DNA of 38,500 nucleotides from contig QIAA01000163.1 of assembly GCA_003224905.1 (NCBI GenBank), positions 1 to 38,500 on the forward strand, in the 5' to 3' direction. This document shows positions 1 through 9,100 of this stretch, piece by piece; within the stretch, counting starts at the first letter, position 1, and each line of letters starts with the position of its first letter. Under the pieces are notes generated by a model. It was not told the origin of the DNA. It searched no databases and saw only the letters and a list, made by a program, of their open reading frames with translations. This DNA comes from Acidobacteriota bacterium. GTDB lineage: Bacteria; Acidobacteriota; Terriglobia; Terriglobales; Acidobacteriaceae. Made by a program: the position numbers and the translations under genes.

Positions 1-66
1 TGCCGGTTGTGAAACAGGAGTAGCGTTGACCGGCGGTATTACGGGCGGCTGTGTTTCTTCCGGCAT
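1..66 (-). CDS. 5' end of an unidentified proline-rich protein (partial)
   Basis: An ATG at 66-64 opens a frame that stays open to the window edge and gives 22 residues starting MPEETQPPVIPPV. The composition is rich in Pro, Val and Thr, as in disordered N-termini that precede a membrane or binding domain. It lies downstream of the cupin gene on the same strand, and the 90 bases between them hold no other gene. A purine-rich stretch (AAAAGGGTCGGG) lies just upstream of the ATG but is not a clean ribosome binding site. Too little is visible to name a family; it could be a chance frame. Confidence 0.4.
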   Translation of the reverse strand, partial: MPEETQPPVIPPVNATPVSQPA

Positions 67-156
67 AGGAACCCGACCCTTTTATTGTATCCGCCAGGTT
101 TGGTGAAAAGTTCTTTTCCTCGTGTCCTTCGGGGTTTGGGACCCCAGGGCCCGACT

Positions 157-573
157 TCAATCTGTCGCAGGGTGGAAATCCAGCGGTCCATCCCAGAATA
201 CGTAAAACGAGCAGTGCGTCGCGGAAACACATTTCATTCTTTGCACCTGCTTCGCCGGTATGTACGCGTAGCCGCCCGGCTCCAGAAATTCTTTCCTGCC
301 GCCTTCTTCCATCAAGATGTGGCCTTCAATGAGCACCACGCGTTCGTTGGCGCTGTGCCAGTGAGGAGGGAAAATATGCCCAGCAGGATAACGGGCCAGC
401 AATTCGACACCTTCGGGGTCTTCACGTAGCGTGGCGCTCTCTGACCCGTTGGCAGCTTTTTCTCACTTCACGGCTCCAGGGTTTGCAAGCAGCCTGTCTG
501 ATTTTCCTGTGCTCGCAGCCTGAGCCAACAAGAGAGGGAGTGCAAGCGGCCAAAGCGAGAAAAATCGTCTCAT
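157..573 (-). pseudogene. Secreted cupin-domain protein interrupted by one in-frame TGA
   Basis: From ATG 573 the frame encodes a signal peptide (MRRFFSLWPLALPLLLAQA), then reaches a TGA at 465-463 after 36 codons. The same frame continues without another stop to 157 and encodes a single-domain cupin. The cupin core shows the metal-site motif HWHSANE (H-x-H plus a later Glu), a glycine turn (EGHILMEEGG) and the second motif PGGYAYIPAKQVQRM. Rejoined, the product would be about 138 residues, normal for small secreted cupins. From memory of the family, the residue at the stop (context AVK-stop-EKAANGSE) is usually Trp, so a TGG to TGA change is the simplest explanation. AGAAGAGG upstream of the ATG is a good ribosome binding site. 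The substrate is unknown. A TTG at 402 could in principle restart translation but would drop the export signal. Confidence 0.75.
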
Positions 574-609
574 GTTTGCCTCTTCTAGCAATCGTTAGGT
601 CGCGGCAGT

Positions 610-2352
610 TTACCACCCGTGCTCCATGGCATGTGCGAATTCTTCCGGGGGGAGCGTGTTGAGCACATCATCTTTTGTCAGCCAGGCACGACGGGCTTGC
701 AGCACGCCAAAGCGGATTTTGTCGAGATGAGATGTGTGGTGGGAATCGGTGTTGATGATGATTTTGACTCCAATTTCTTTTGCCCGCCGCAGATGGCGGT
801 CGCACAAGTCCAGGCGATCGGGATAGGCATTTAACTCCATTGCGACTCTGTGCTGCGCGGCGGCTCTAAGTATGGTGTCGAGATCAAAGCCATAAGCGTC
901 ACGCCGAAGTAGAAGTCGGCCCGTTGGATGGCCTATGAGGCACGTGTTGGGACTGGAGATGGCCTTTAACAGGCGGTCCGTCATCTCCGCTGTGCTCTGA
1001 TTGAAGTGCGAGTGCACGCTGGCGATGACGATGTCCATCTGCTCAAGCACAGAATCGGACAGGTCAAGAGAACCGTCTGCCAGGATGTCGACTTCCACAC
1101 CGGCAAAAATTGTAATTCCTTCGATCTGCTCATTGGCCGCGCGAATGCGTTGTATGTGCTCAACCGCACGTTTGTCATCGAGACCATTCGCAAAGGCCAG
1201 ATTCTTGGAATGGTCGGTGATGGCCATGTATTTGTAGCCCTTTGCCTTGGCAGCCTCGGCCATCTCTTCAATCGTATTTCGGCCATCGGTTTCGACCGTG
1301 TGCATGTGCAAGTCGCCCTGGAGGTCCTGTTCCGAAATGACCGCCGGGAGGGCATGTGATGCGGCGGCGTCAATCTCACCACAGTTCTCCCGCAGTTCGG
1401 GTAGAACGTAATCGAGTTTGAGCTTGGCGTAGATTTCTTCCTCGGTCTTGCCGGCAACCGGCTTCTCGTCTTCAAGACGGGCCAGGCTGTATTCGCTCAG
1501 AGTGAAGCCCATCTTGAGCGCGCGCTGACGTAGCGCAACGTTGTGCGCTTTCGAGCCGGTGAAATATTGCATAGCCGCGCCGAAAGACTCCGGCGGGAGA
1601 AAACGCACATCTACCTGCATGCCGCCTCGCAGGCGGAAGCTAACCTTATTTTCGCCGCGGGCGATAATTTCCATCAGTCCCGGTAGTTTAATGATGTGGT
1701 CGATTAACTCTTGCCGCTCTGCGTCATCACAACAAGCCCTTCCTGTAACCAGGACGTCGAGATCGCCCACAGTTTCTCTGCCGCGGCGTAGCGATCCGGC
1801 TGGGGTGACTTTTTCAACGCCAGGAAAATGCCTGAGATGCTCGACAATTTTCTGCGCTTCGCGTTCTGCAGCATCTAGCAGGAAGCGGCCGGCAATACGG
1901 CGGTAATCCTCGATGGCCTTGAGTAGCTTTTGTTCGTGCTTTTCGCCCATGCGGGGAAGTTCACGAATTTTGCCCTCGCGAGCCAATTTCTCGACTCCTT
2001 CCACGTCGCAGACCTGATAGGCACTCCAGATGAGTGAAATCGTCTTCGGACCGAGTCCCTGAATCTTGAGCAAGTCGAGCATTGAAGGCCGATATTTTTG
2101 GAGCAACTCGGCGTGGAGAGCCAGGCGGCCTTCTTTCAACATCTCTTGCAGGTTTAGCAGCATTCCCTTGCCGATGCCCGGTATCTCCAGAACTCGTTTG
2201 GGTTCGCTGATGATCACTGAAATCTGCTGGGGCAGAGCCTCGATCGCCTGAGCCGCATTGCGGTAGGAGCGAATCCGGAACGAATCCTGGCCGTCGATTT
2301 CAAGCAGGTCAGCAGTTTCGTAGAGGATGCCGGCGATCGCTTTGTTGTCCAT
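610..2352 (-). CDS. polX: DNA polymerase/3'-5' exonuclease PolX
   Basis: Family X DNA polymerase with a C-terminal PHP domain, a gap-filling enzyme of base excision repair. The 580 residues match the usual bacterial length. The N-terminus (MDNKAIAGILYETADLLEI) is the helical lyase-like domain, followed by helix-hairpin-helix segments (IPGIGKGM, IQGLGPKTI). The nucleotidyltransferase motif is GSLRRGRETVGDLDVLVT, with the two metal-binding Asp in DLD. The PHP half keeps its metal ligands in HMHTVETDG, ITDHS, SVHSHF, GHPTGR and TDSHHTS, so both polymerase and exonuclease activities are predicted. I start at ATG 2352; an upstream TTG in frame would add seven residues with no family support. It stands alone on the minus strand, downstream of csp. 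Confidence 0.95.
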   Translation of the reverse strand: MDNKAIAGILYETADLLEIDGQDSFRIRSYRNAAQAIEALPQQISVIISEPKRVLEIPGIGKGMLLNLQEMLKEGRLALHAELLQKYRPSMLDLLKIQGLGPKTISLIWSAYQVCDVEGVEKLAREGKIRELPRMGEKHEQKLLKAIEDYRRIAGRFLLDAAEREAQKIVEHLRHFPGVEKVTPAGSLRRGRETVGDLDVLVTGRACCDDAERQELIDHIIKLPGLMEIIARGENKVSFRLRGGMQVDVRFLPPESFGAAMQYFTGSKAHNVALRQRALKMGFTLSEYSLARLEDEKPVAGKTEEEIYAKLKLDYVLPELRENCGEIDAAASHALPAVISEQDLQGDLHMHTVETDGRNTIEEMAEAAKAKGYKYMAITDHSKNLAFANGLDDKRAVEHIQRIRAANEQIEGITIFAGVEVDILADGSLDLSDSVLEQMDIVIASVHSHFNQSTAEMTDRLLKAISSPNTCLIGHPTGRLLLRRDAYGFDLDTILRAAAQHRVAMELNAYPDRLDLCDRHLRRAKEIGVKIIINTDSHHTSHLDKIRFGVLQARRAWLTKDDVLNTLPPEEFAHAMEHGW

Positions 2353-2495
2353 GCGAACTACAAGGTTAAACAAGTTCCCGCAGATGAGCTAGGTGATGGC
2401 TATTCAAAATCCGATCGAACTCACGGACTGACACGACGGTGTTAGCGCGGGAGGTAGGTCTCAGGGGAGTGTCTTGATCGGCTTAGCGGAGAACT

Positions 2496-2705
2496 TTAAG
2501 AAGCTTTTGTAACGTTGGCTGCTTGCGGCCCTTTCTGACCTTGAGCGATCTCGAATTCCACTTTTTCGCCTTCCTGCAGACTCTTATAGCCTTCGGACGC
2601 GATCGCGCTGTAGTGAACGAAGACGTCTGGGCCCTCGTCCCTTCCGATAAAACCATAGCCTTTCGCGTTGTTGAACCACTTAACCGTACCTTTCAACCGT
2701 TCCAC
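2496..2705 (-). CDS. Cold shock protein (CspA family)
   Basis: A single OB-fold cold shock domain that binds single-stranded RNA or DNA and acts as an RNA chaperone. RNP1 is KGYGFIGR and RNP2 is DVFVHYSAI; the opening [15 protein letters not shown] is diagnostic. I start at GTG 2705 (69 residues) because an AGGGGG ribosome binding site lies five bases upstream and this fits the usual family N-terminus. A GTG at 2723 in the same frame would add six residues (MSQGAF) and cannot be excluded. A good promoter lies about 60 bases upstream. Nothing marks it as cold-inducible rather than constitutive: the leader of about 50 bases is shorter than the long structured leader of E. coli cspA. Confidence 0.93.
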   Translation of the reverse strand: MERLKGTVKWFNNAKGYGFIGRDEGPDVFVHYSAIASEGYKSLQEGEKVEFEIAQGQKGPQAANVTKAS

Positions 2706-2763
2706 GAACGCCCCCTGCGACACGCAATTTCGGATTCCAAGCGCGTGCCGTCAACTTGAGGCC

Positions 2764-2792
2764 ATTGTGCGGCGGCAGTGCAGGGCTGTCAA
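2764..2792 (-). promoter_or_regulatory. Sigma70-type promoter for csp
   Basis: On the minus strand, a perfect -35 TTGACA (2792-2787) is followed by a 17-base spacer and a -10 CACAAT (2769-2764, four of six consensus bases). Predicted transcription start is near 2757, giving a leader of roughly 50 bases before GTG 2705. Confidence 0.5.
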
Positions 2793-2818
2793 GGAGGAGA
2801 TCACTGTAAGGCCCGCCA

Positions 2819-3394
2819 TTAGTGGAGCTTTGGGCCCTTTTGCTGATGGGCTAGCCAAAGAACTGCACAAATCGTCTTCGCGTCGCGTATGGTGCCCCTG
2901 AGTACCATTTGGAGCGCGTCGCTTAGAGCAAAAAAGCGGGTTTCGATCACCTCGTCTTCTTCCGGCTGGGCGTTTCCCGGGCGCAGCCCTCGCGCCAGAT
3001 AAATAGACATAGCTTCAGCCACAAACCCTGGGCTAGCCCAGAACCGCAGTATGCGTTTCCAGCGACTGGCTTTGAATCCGGTTTCTTCGAGCAGTTCGCG
3101 TTTCGCTGCACCAAGTTCACTTTCGCCAGGATCAATGCGGCCTGCCGGGAGCTCCCACAAAAAGCTCTGCGCAGCATCGCGGTACTGATATTCAAGCAAA
3201 ACCTGAGGGTTGTGCGAGCTTTCCTTGACCGCCAGCACTACCACCGAACCGCTGTGGCGCACGATGTCCCGGCGGACGCGAATGCCCGTGGGTTCGAGCA
3301 CGTGATCTGTAGTTACCCAGAAGACTGGCCCGCGGTAGACTTCGCGGGATGAGAGCAGGCGAGCTTGACGTTTGCGAGCAGAAGATTTTGGCAT
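2819..3394 (-). CDS. NUDIX hydrolase, ADP-ribose pyrophosphatase-like
   Basis: Hydrolyses nucleoside diphosphates linked to another moiety; ADP-ribose is the likely substrate by similarity to the NudF/ADPRase group. The 191-residue protein has a complete NUDIX box at about residues 85-107 (G-x5-E-x7-RELLEETGF), preceded by the ELPAGRIDPGE lead-in typical of ADP-ribose pyrophosphatases. The EYQYR segment before it, and SPGFVAEAMSIYLA with acidic PEEDE after it, also fit that group. It starts at ATG 3394 and has only a weak ribosome binding site (GGTGA). It lies upstream of csp on the same strand, but csp has its own promoter, so no shared function is implied. Confidence 0.9.
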   Translation of the reverse strand: MPKSSARKRQARLLSSREVYRGPVFWVTTDHVLEPTGIRVRRDIVRHSGSVVVLAVKESSHNPQVLLEYQYRDAAQSFLWELPAGRIDPGESELGAAKRELLEETGFKASRWKRILRFWASPGFVAEAMSIYLARGLRPGNAQPEEDEVIETRFFALSDALQMVLRGTIRDAKTICAVLWLAHQQKGPKLH

Positions 3395-3475
3395 GTCACC
3401 AATATAAGCGACGGAGAGTGTGAAGCTAGATTCGCAGATTTTGGACTAGTCACGCGCGAAGCATAGTCTCTGAAT

Positions 3476-3499
3476 CGCAAAAGGACGCAAAGAAACGCG
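3476..3499. repeat. Degenerate CGCAAAG intergenic repeat
   Basis: Three copies of a CGCAAA/CGCAAAG/CGCGAA-like unit spaced about 10 bases apart lie in the divergent gap between the NUDIX and DUF2520 genes. A similar stretch occurs at 13998-14040. Function unknown. Confidence 0.5.
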
Positions 3500-3591
3500 A
3501 ACAAATGAACAGCAGAGATAAAAACCACGAATCTCTCAAAAAGTCATAAGAACCTTTGCTGCTGAACGAAATGGACTGTTATGCTGCCGCC

Positions 3592-4437
3592 ATGCAAGCG
3601 AAGCCGCGAATTGCGATCGTTGGGCCTGGAAGGCTCGGCACCGCGCTGGCGCTGGAGTTGTCGCGCGCAGGCTACCACATTTCAGAGATCGTCACCCGTG
3701 ATCCCCGCGTTTCCACGCGAAGTCTCGCGGCAACTGTAGGTGCGCGCGCCACCACCATTCTCCAGGCGCAACTCGACGCGGACGTAATCTGGTTCTGTGT
3801 TCCCGATCGCCAGATCGCACGCGCCGCGCGACAGCTTGAGAGCGCGACCAATTGGCGTGGTAAGACAGCATTTCATTCGAGCGGAGTCCTGACCGGTGAT
3901 GAGTTGAATCAGTTGCGGAAGCGTGGGGCATCAGTCGCATCCGTGCATCTACTGATGACATTCGTCAGCAAGTCAGCGCCATCGCTCGAAGGAGTTCCCT
4001 TTGGAATTGAAGGTGATAAGAAAGCTATAAGCTTAGCGCGGAGAGTAGTCCGCGACCTCGGCGGCAAAGTTTTGACTATCAGTAAACCGAGCAAAGCCGC
4101 CTACCACGCCTGGGGCACGTTCGCGTCCCCGTTGCTGGTCGCAATGCTGGTAACGGCGGAACGCGTTGCCGCTACGGCTGGAATTTCGCCAGTGAGTGCC
4201 CGGCGCCAGATGCTACCGATTGTGAAACAGACTGTCGAGAACTACGGCAAGCTCGGCCCTGCCGCCGCCTTCAGCGGGCCCTTCGTGCGGGGCGATGTCG
4301 CTACGGTTCGCGAGCATTTGCGAGTCCTGAAAAAAATCCCTGAGGCCAGAGATGCCTATCTCGCACTGGCACGAGTGGCGCTCCAGCACCTTCCGGCCGA
4401 AAACCGGTCAGAGCTTAACAAAATCCTCTCTCAGTAG
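3592..4437 (+). CDS. Rossmann-fold DUF2520 protein (putative NADP-dependent oxidoreductase)
   Basis: 281 residues. The N-terminal half is a dinucleotide-binding Rossmann fold: RIAIVGPGRLGTALALEL carries the GxGxxG-type loop, and VIWFCVPDRQI is the fourth strand, as in F420-dependent NADP reductase and prephenate dehydrogenase folds. The C-terminal half (from about AAYHAWGTFASPLLVAML) is the helical DUF2520 domain. Substrate unknown. Three starts are possible: ATG 3592, which places the fold directly at the N-terminus, ATG 3571, and an upstream TTG 3556. None has a strong ribosome binding site, so the choice of 3592 is provisional. It converges on the secreted protein at 4449 with an 11-base gap. 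Confidence 0.85.
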   Translation: MQAKPRIAIVGPGRLGTALALELSRAGYHISEIVTRDPRVSTRSLAATVGARATTILQAQLDADVIWFCVPDRQIARAARQLESATNWRGKTAFHSSGVLTGDELNQLRKRGASVASVHLLMTFVSKSAPSLEGVPFGIEGDKKAISLARRVVRDLGGKVLTISKPSKAAYHAWGTFASPLLVAMLVTAERVAATAGISPVSARRQMLPIVKQTVENYGKLGPAAAFSGPFVRGDVATVREHLRVLKKIPEARDAYLALARVALQHLPAENRSELNKILSQ

Positions 4438-4448
4438 AGAGGAAAGAC

Positions 4449-4934
4449 CTACTCCAGACGTTCTGTCTTGCCGCCGTATTGCGCTGTTCCATTGTTCTGA
4501 TTCAAGTGATCGACATCCGCATTGGTGTGCTCCCGCCCATGTTGGGAGTGTTTCGCAATAGAACCCGCAAGTTGTGCCACGCCCCGGCTGCTTTCGAATC
4601 TGGCGACTCCAAATTCGAAACCGCCCTGGCGGCTCTGCTCGTTAGCATTCGCCTGCGGAGCCGCTGAACCAGTAGCCTGCATACCGCTTGTACTGGAGAG
4701 GGGAGCGCTCGTCGCACCGGCAACATTGCCGGCCGTGGCATTGCTCGCGCCCACTTGGGTGGGGAGGCCTGTTTCCAGAGCCACGGAAGGCGTAGTCACT
4801 AAAGGTACGAACGGCGCCGCATTTGCTCCCGGCGCGGGCGTCCAGTTGGTTGCGTAACCGGAAACGACTGTCACTTGCGCGAACGCGGCTGCCGAGATGG
4901 AAAGAATTGCACTCACGATCAGCGAATTACGCAT
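4449..4934 (-). CDS. Secreted low-complexity hypothetical protein
   Basis: 161 residues with a clear Sec signal peptide (MRNSLIVSAILSISAAAFAQ, cleavage after the Ala-Phe-Ala region). The mature part is rich in Ala, Thr, Ser, Pro and Gln, without recognisable folds, and ends in a polar tail containing HSQHGREHTNADVDHLNQN. A ribosome binding site (GAGGTGA) precedes ATG 4934. Product unknown; composition suggests a disordered periplasmic or surface-associated polypeptide. It stands alone, convergent with the DUF2520 gene and downstream of the ThiF-type gene. Confidence 0.7.
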   Translation of the reverse strand: MRNSLIVSAILSISAAAFAQVTVVSGYATNWTPAPGANAAPFVPLVTTPSVALETGLPTQVGASNATAGNVAGATSAPLSSTSGMQATGSAAPQANANEQSRQGGFEFGVARFESSRGVAQLAGSIAKHSQHGREHTNADVDHLNQNNGTAQYGGKTERLE

Positions 4935-5008
4935 GGCTCACCTCGCAAACTCAGTCTGCAGGTCAAGATTCGACCGATCGGCCGCGGGATGCTTACTGAG
5001 AACTGAAG

Positions 5009-6031
5009 CTAACTGCCCACGTACCTGGCGTACAGGCTTCTTGCCACCGCCGTGTCGCTGGTGCCTTTGATGATCGCCCTTCCATCCTGGAAAAGCGTAA
5101 TTTCGTAGGGTTCGCGCCAGAACTTCAACACAAAGTCATTGTGACGCACCGCGCCGTGCGGTTTCAGGCGCGCACTGATCTCAGGAAAATCAATGGCTCT
5201 CGCTTGTTCATGAATCTGCACAGAGTTGCGTCCGCACAAGGTGATGTGCGGCCGCCCTGCGCTGGCCAGGTGTACAAAGTCCTCGTCGTCGCACACGCGG
5301 CAACCAGGCCGCCGTCTTGGCGCTACCTCGGCGCGCTCGTTCCGCCAAACATCGAAGGAGAGCAAGCTTCTCCGCAATCGATTTTGAGCACCCACAAGCA
5401 ACTTCATAGCTTCGGCCGCTGCGATCGATGCCACCAGATTGGCCACCGAATTCAGAATGCCTGCCGTCTCGCAGGTTTCAAATGCGCCGCGTGGCAAATC
5501 AGGGAATATGCATGCCAGGCAGGCTGTTTGACGCGGAAGAATATTCAGGGTCGCGCCGTAGCTTCCTACGGCCGCTACGTAGATCCAGGGCAGGGAACTC
5601 TTCACTGCAAAATCATTGATCAAGTACCGCGTCTCGAAGTTATCGGTTCCATCGAGGATCAGTTGCGTCTCTTGCAGCAAATCCTCAATGTTCTCAGGCA
5701 CAAGATCGGCGACTTGTGGCTCAACTACAATCCGGGAATTGAACGCTGCAATTTTTCGCGCCGCCGCAATTGCTTTCGGCAAAGATTCCGCTGCGTCCGA
5801 TTCATCGAAGAGAGACTGGCGTTGCAAATTGCTGGCTTCGACGTAATCGCGGTCAATGATGCGGACGGTGCCAACGCCAGCTCGGGCCAACAGGGAAGCC
5901 ATAGCTGAACCGGTAGCCCCGCACCCCACTATGGCTACATGGGCTGTCGCCAGCTTCTGCTGCCCTTCCCGGCCAATCTCGGGGAAGAGCACTTGCCGCG
6001 AATATCTTTCGTCGAGTTCCAAACAGGTCAC
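5009..6031 (-). CDS. ThiF/MoeB/HesA-family E1-like adenylyltransferase
   Basis: Activates the C-terminal glycine of a ubiquitin-like sulfur carrier (ThiS or MoaD type) by adenylation. Visible features: ERYSRQVLFPEIG at the N-terminus, nucleotide loop GCGATGS from residue 36, D60/D62 followed by EASNLQRQ, GTDNFETRYLIND, a structural zinc site from C170-x2-C173 and C243-x2-C246, and a Cys in the FETCETAG crossover region. The length of 340 exceeds a minimal ThiF (about 250): the extra C-terminal 90 residues are not a rhodanese domain and are not recognised. No thiS, moaD or other pathway gene is adjacent, so thiamine and molybdopterin roles cannot be separated. The start is GTG 6031. Confidence 0.88.
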   Translation of the reverse strand: MTCLELDERYSRQVLFPEIGREGQQKLATAHVAIVGCGATGSAMASLLARAGVGTVRIIDRDYVEASNLQRQSLFDESDAAESLPKAIAAARKIAAFNSRIVVEPQVADLVPENIEDLLQETQLILDGTDNFETRYLINDFAVKSSLPWIYVAAVGSYGATLNILPRQTACLACIFPDLPRGAFETCETAGILNSVANLVASIAAAEAMKLLVGAQNRLRRSLLSFDVWRNERAEVAPRRRPGCRVCDDEDFVHLASAGRPHITLCGRNSVQIHEQARAIDFPEISARLKPHGAVRHNDFVLKFWREPYEITLFQDGRAIIKGTSDTAVARSLYARYVGS

Positions 6032-6054
6032 CAGTTTGAGCCGTTCAAACCATT

Positions 6055-6060
6055 ATTATA
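6055..6060 (-). promoter_or_regulatory. Possible -10 box for the ThiF-type gene
   Basis: A perfect TATAAT on the minus strand lies about 24 bases upstream of GTG 6031. No convincing -35 hexamer is found at 15-18 bases, so this is a partial match only. Confidence 0.3.
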
Positions 6061-6153
6061 GGTTTCGCCTCACTTTGCGGAGCCGAATACAACATTGCCA
6101 AAGCCCCGTTCATCGAAGCAAATAACTCTCCATATCTGCGTTGAGGAGCTGTT

Positions 6154-9100
6154 TTGCGTCTAGGCAGAGCCTCGTTTGCCGCGCTGTTCGCGACGGCGCT
6201 CATTGTTGTCTCTGGCAGACCTGCATGCGCCGGCGAGTCTGCAGCGCAATCCTCCCAAGTGGCTGGCGAAGCGCACCACACCCAGTCCTCGCAGTCATTC
6301 GGCGCCGTCTCGGCGTACGAGGGCATGATCGTGAAGAGCATCGACTTTCGCGAGCTTCCAAATTCCGATCAGGAGCGCCTTCGCCAACTGATTCCGCAAA
6401 AAATAGGTGAGCCCCTCGACCGTGAGCGGCTTCGGCAAAGCATCCAGGCGCTGAATGCGATTGGGCGTTTCGCCGACATCAGCGTCACGGCCGACCGCAC
6501 TCCTGAAGGAGCTGTTTCCCTCGCATTTCTCACTCGCGCCAACTACTTTATTGGCCAGGTAAGAGTCGAGGGCGCGCCTAACCCACCCGCTCCAAACCAG
6601 ATCGTCAACGCCTCCAAGTTACAGTTGGGAGATCTGTTTACCCGCGAAAGATTGGAACGCGCACTGCAAAACATCAATCGGCTCATGGAGCAAAACGGGT
6701 TCTATCGTTCCAAAGTGCAAGAGGAAGAGCAGAACCACACGGACAACCAGCAAATAGATATTCTGTTTCGCATGACTACCGGGTCGCAGGCGCAGGTAGG
6801 AAAAATTATCATCACCGGCGATCCAGGCTACTCACAAGGGCAGACTCAGGACATGGCCAGGTTGCATCCCGGCGATTTCGTATCCGTACAGCGCGTCAGC
6901 CGCGCCTTGGAGCTTCTGCGTAAGAAATATTCAAAACAGAACAGGCTGCTTTCGCAGGTCGCTATTGCCGACCGCACGTATCGTCCGGAGTCCAATGTTG
7001 TCGATTACACCCTGGAAATCGAACCGGGTCCTCGAGTGGACATCGTGGCCGAAGGATTCAAAATAAGACGCAGCGTGCTCAAGCGAAGTGTACCTGTGTA
7101 TGAAGAAAATGCCGTGGACGATGATCTTCTCAATGAGGGCCGCCGCAACCTGCTCAACTATTTACAGGATCGCGGCTACTTCGAAGCAAAGGTGACTATA
7201 AAGAAGACGTCCGGTCCTTCCGGGGAGCTGCGCGTCATTTACATCATTGATAGCGGCCCTGTTCACAAGCTGGTCAAAGTTGAAATCAGGGGCAACAGCT
7301 TACCCGAGGAGTTGCTTCGTTCCCGCATGCAGGTGCAACCCGCCAGCCGGTTCTTTTCACACGGGCGCTACAGCCAGGGCCTGCTGAATGCGGACATCCG
7401 CAATACTGAGGAAAATCCGTACCGCTATAACGGCTTCGATCAAGTCAAGATCAAACCCATCGTGGAAGATGACTATCAAGGCGTAAAGAACCATTTGTCG
7501 GTCACATTGCAGATTGATGAAGGTCCCCAAACCTTGGTCCGCAAGGTGCAGATTATCGGGAACGACACTGCTCTCAGCGACACATTCCCAACACTGAACA
7601 TCTCGGCAGATCAGCCATTCTCACAATCCAAAGTTGCAGAAGATCGAGAGATCATACTGAATTACTACGTCAGTCACGGTTTTCCTCATGTCACGTTCGA
7701 GGCGACGGCGAACCCCGCGCCCGATGCGCCGAACCGCATGGATGTGACCTACGCAATCCATCCGGGCACACAGGTTTTTGTAAATCAGGTGATTGTTTCG
7801 GGATTGAATTTCACCAGGCCGTTTGTTGTTCAGCGTGAAATCCAGGTCAAACCCGGCGATCCTTTGAGCCAGTTAGGCATGCTCGACAGCCAGCGCCGTC
7901 TCTATGATCTCGGGATTTTCAGCCAGGTGGATACCGCCGTGCAGAATCCTGAAGGCGAGGAAACGCACAAGAACGCGTTAGTGGACGTGCAGGAAGCCAA
8001 GCGCTACACCTTCAATTACGGTTTCGGCTTTGAGTTCCAGACCGGCCAGCCGACGGTTGGGGGCACTAAGCCTTTGGGGGAAACTGGTGTAAGCCCGCGG
8101 ATTTCCTTTGGCGTGACCAGGCTCAACTTCCGAGGCCGCAATCACACCCTTACCTTCAAATCCAACGTGGGACGCCTGCAGCAGCGTGGACTCCTTAGCT
8201 ATGAGGCCCCGCGCTGGTTCAATAGCCCCAAATTAAGACTTACGTTCACTACTTTTTATGACAATACCGTCGACGTTAGCACCTTTACGTCACAGCGACT
8301 CGAGGGCTCTGTGCAAGCAGAGCAGACGATTGGCAAGGGCAGCATTATGGATTATCGGCTTACATATCGCCGGGTCAAGGCAAACGACCCGCGAATCAGC
8401 CCGAATCAGATTCCGCTCTTATCGCAGCCCACACGTATTGGCATGCCTGGCTTCAGCTACATTCGCAACCGCCGTGACAACGACCTGGAGAGCACGAAGG
8501 GCAGCTATACGACAATTGATGGTGGCGTCGCGGATACACATTTCGCTTCCGAAACCGATTTCAGCCGCATCTTGATCCAGAACTCCACGTATTATTTACT
8601 TGGCAAGCACCGGCCGGCGGGTAAGAAGTTGGTTTTCGCACGCTCCACCAGGCTCGGAATTGAGACTCCGTTCGGGAACACAATCATGCCCCAGCCTGGT
8701 AACGCTTGCCCCACTTCCGGGAGCACTATTTGCTTGCCGCTAGCCGAGCGCCTCTTTTCCGGCGGCGGAAACTCTCATCGCGGCTTCGGACTGAATCAGG
8801 CAGGGCCGCGCGACCCAACCACCGGCTTTCCCTTGGGTGGTACTACGCTCTTGCTAAACAATCTGGAACTGCGCCTGCCCCCTCCGATGCTTCCATTTTT
8901 CCAGGACAATCTGAGCTTCGCCATTTTTCACGACGCAGGTAACGTCTTTACCAACGGTCACGACTTGACGCGCAGTCTGACGCGCTGGACTCAGAGGAAC
9001 TCACATCTTTGCCAGCAACAGAATACCGCGAACCAGTGTGACTACGACTACATCTCTGAGGCGATCGGGATTGGCATCAGGTACAAGACTCCCATCGGTC

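Noticed and set aside
157..402. A separate short cupin gene starting at TTG 402
   Set aside because: The signal peptide and linker upstream are in the same frame and only one stop codon intervenes, so an interrupted longer gene explains the sequence better.
463..465. TGA as a selenocysteine codon or reassigned Trp codon
   Set aside because: No redox Cys/Sec context or obvious downstream SECIS-like hairpin was seen, and TGA clearly ends other genes here.
5141..5908. 255-codon open frame on the plus strand
   Set aside because: Lies wholly antisense to the ThiF-type gene; composition without fold motifs; no ribosome binding site.
6036..6062. Plus-strand promoter TTGAGC-N15-TATAGG before the Omp85 gene
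   Set aside because: Spacer is too short and the hexamers are weak; the TATAAT here reads better on the minus strand.
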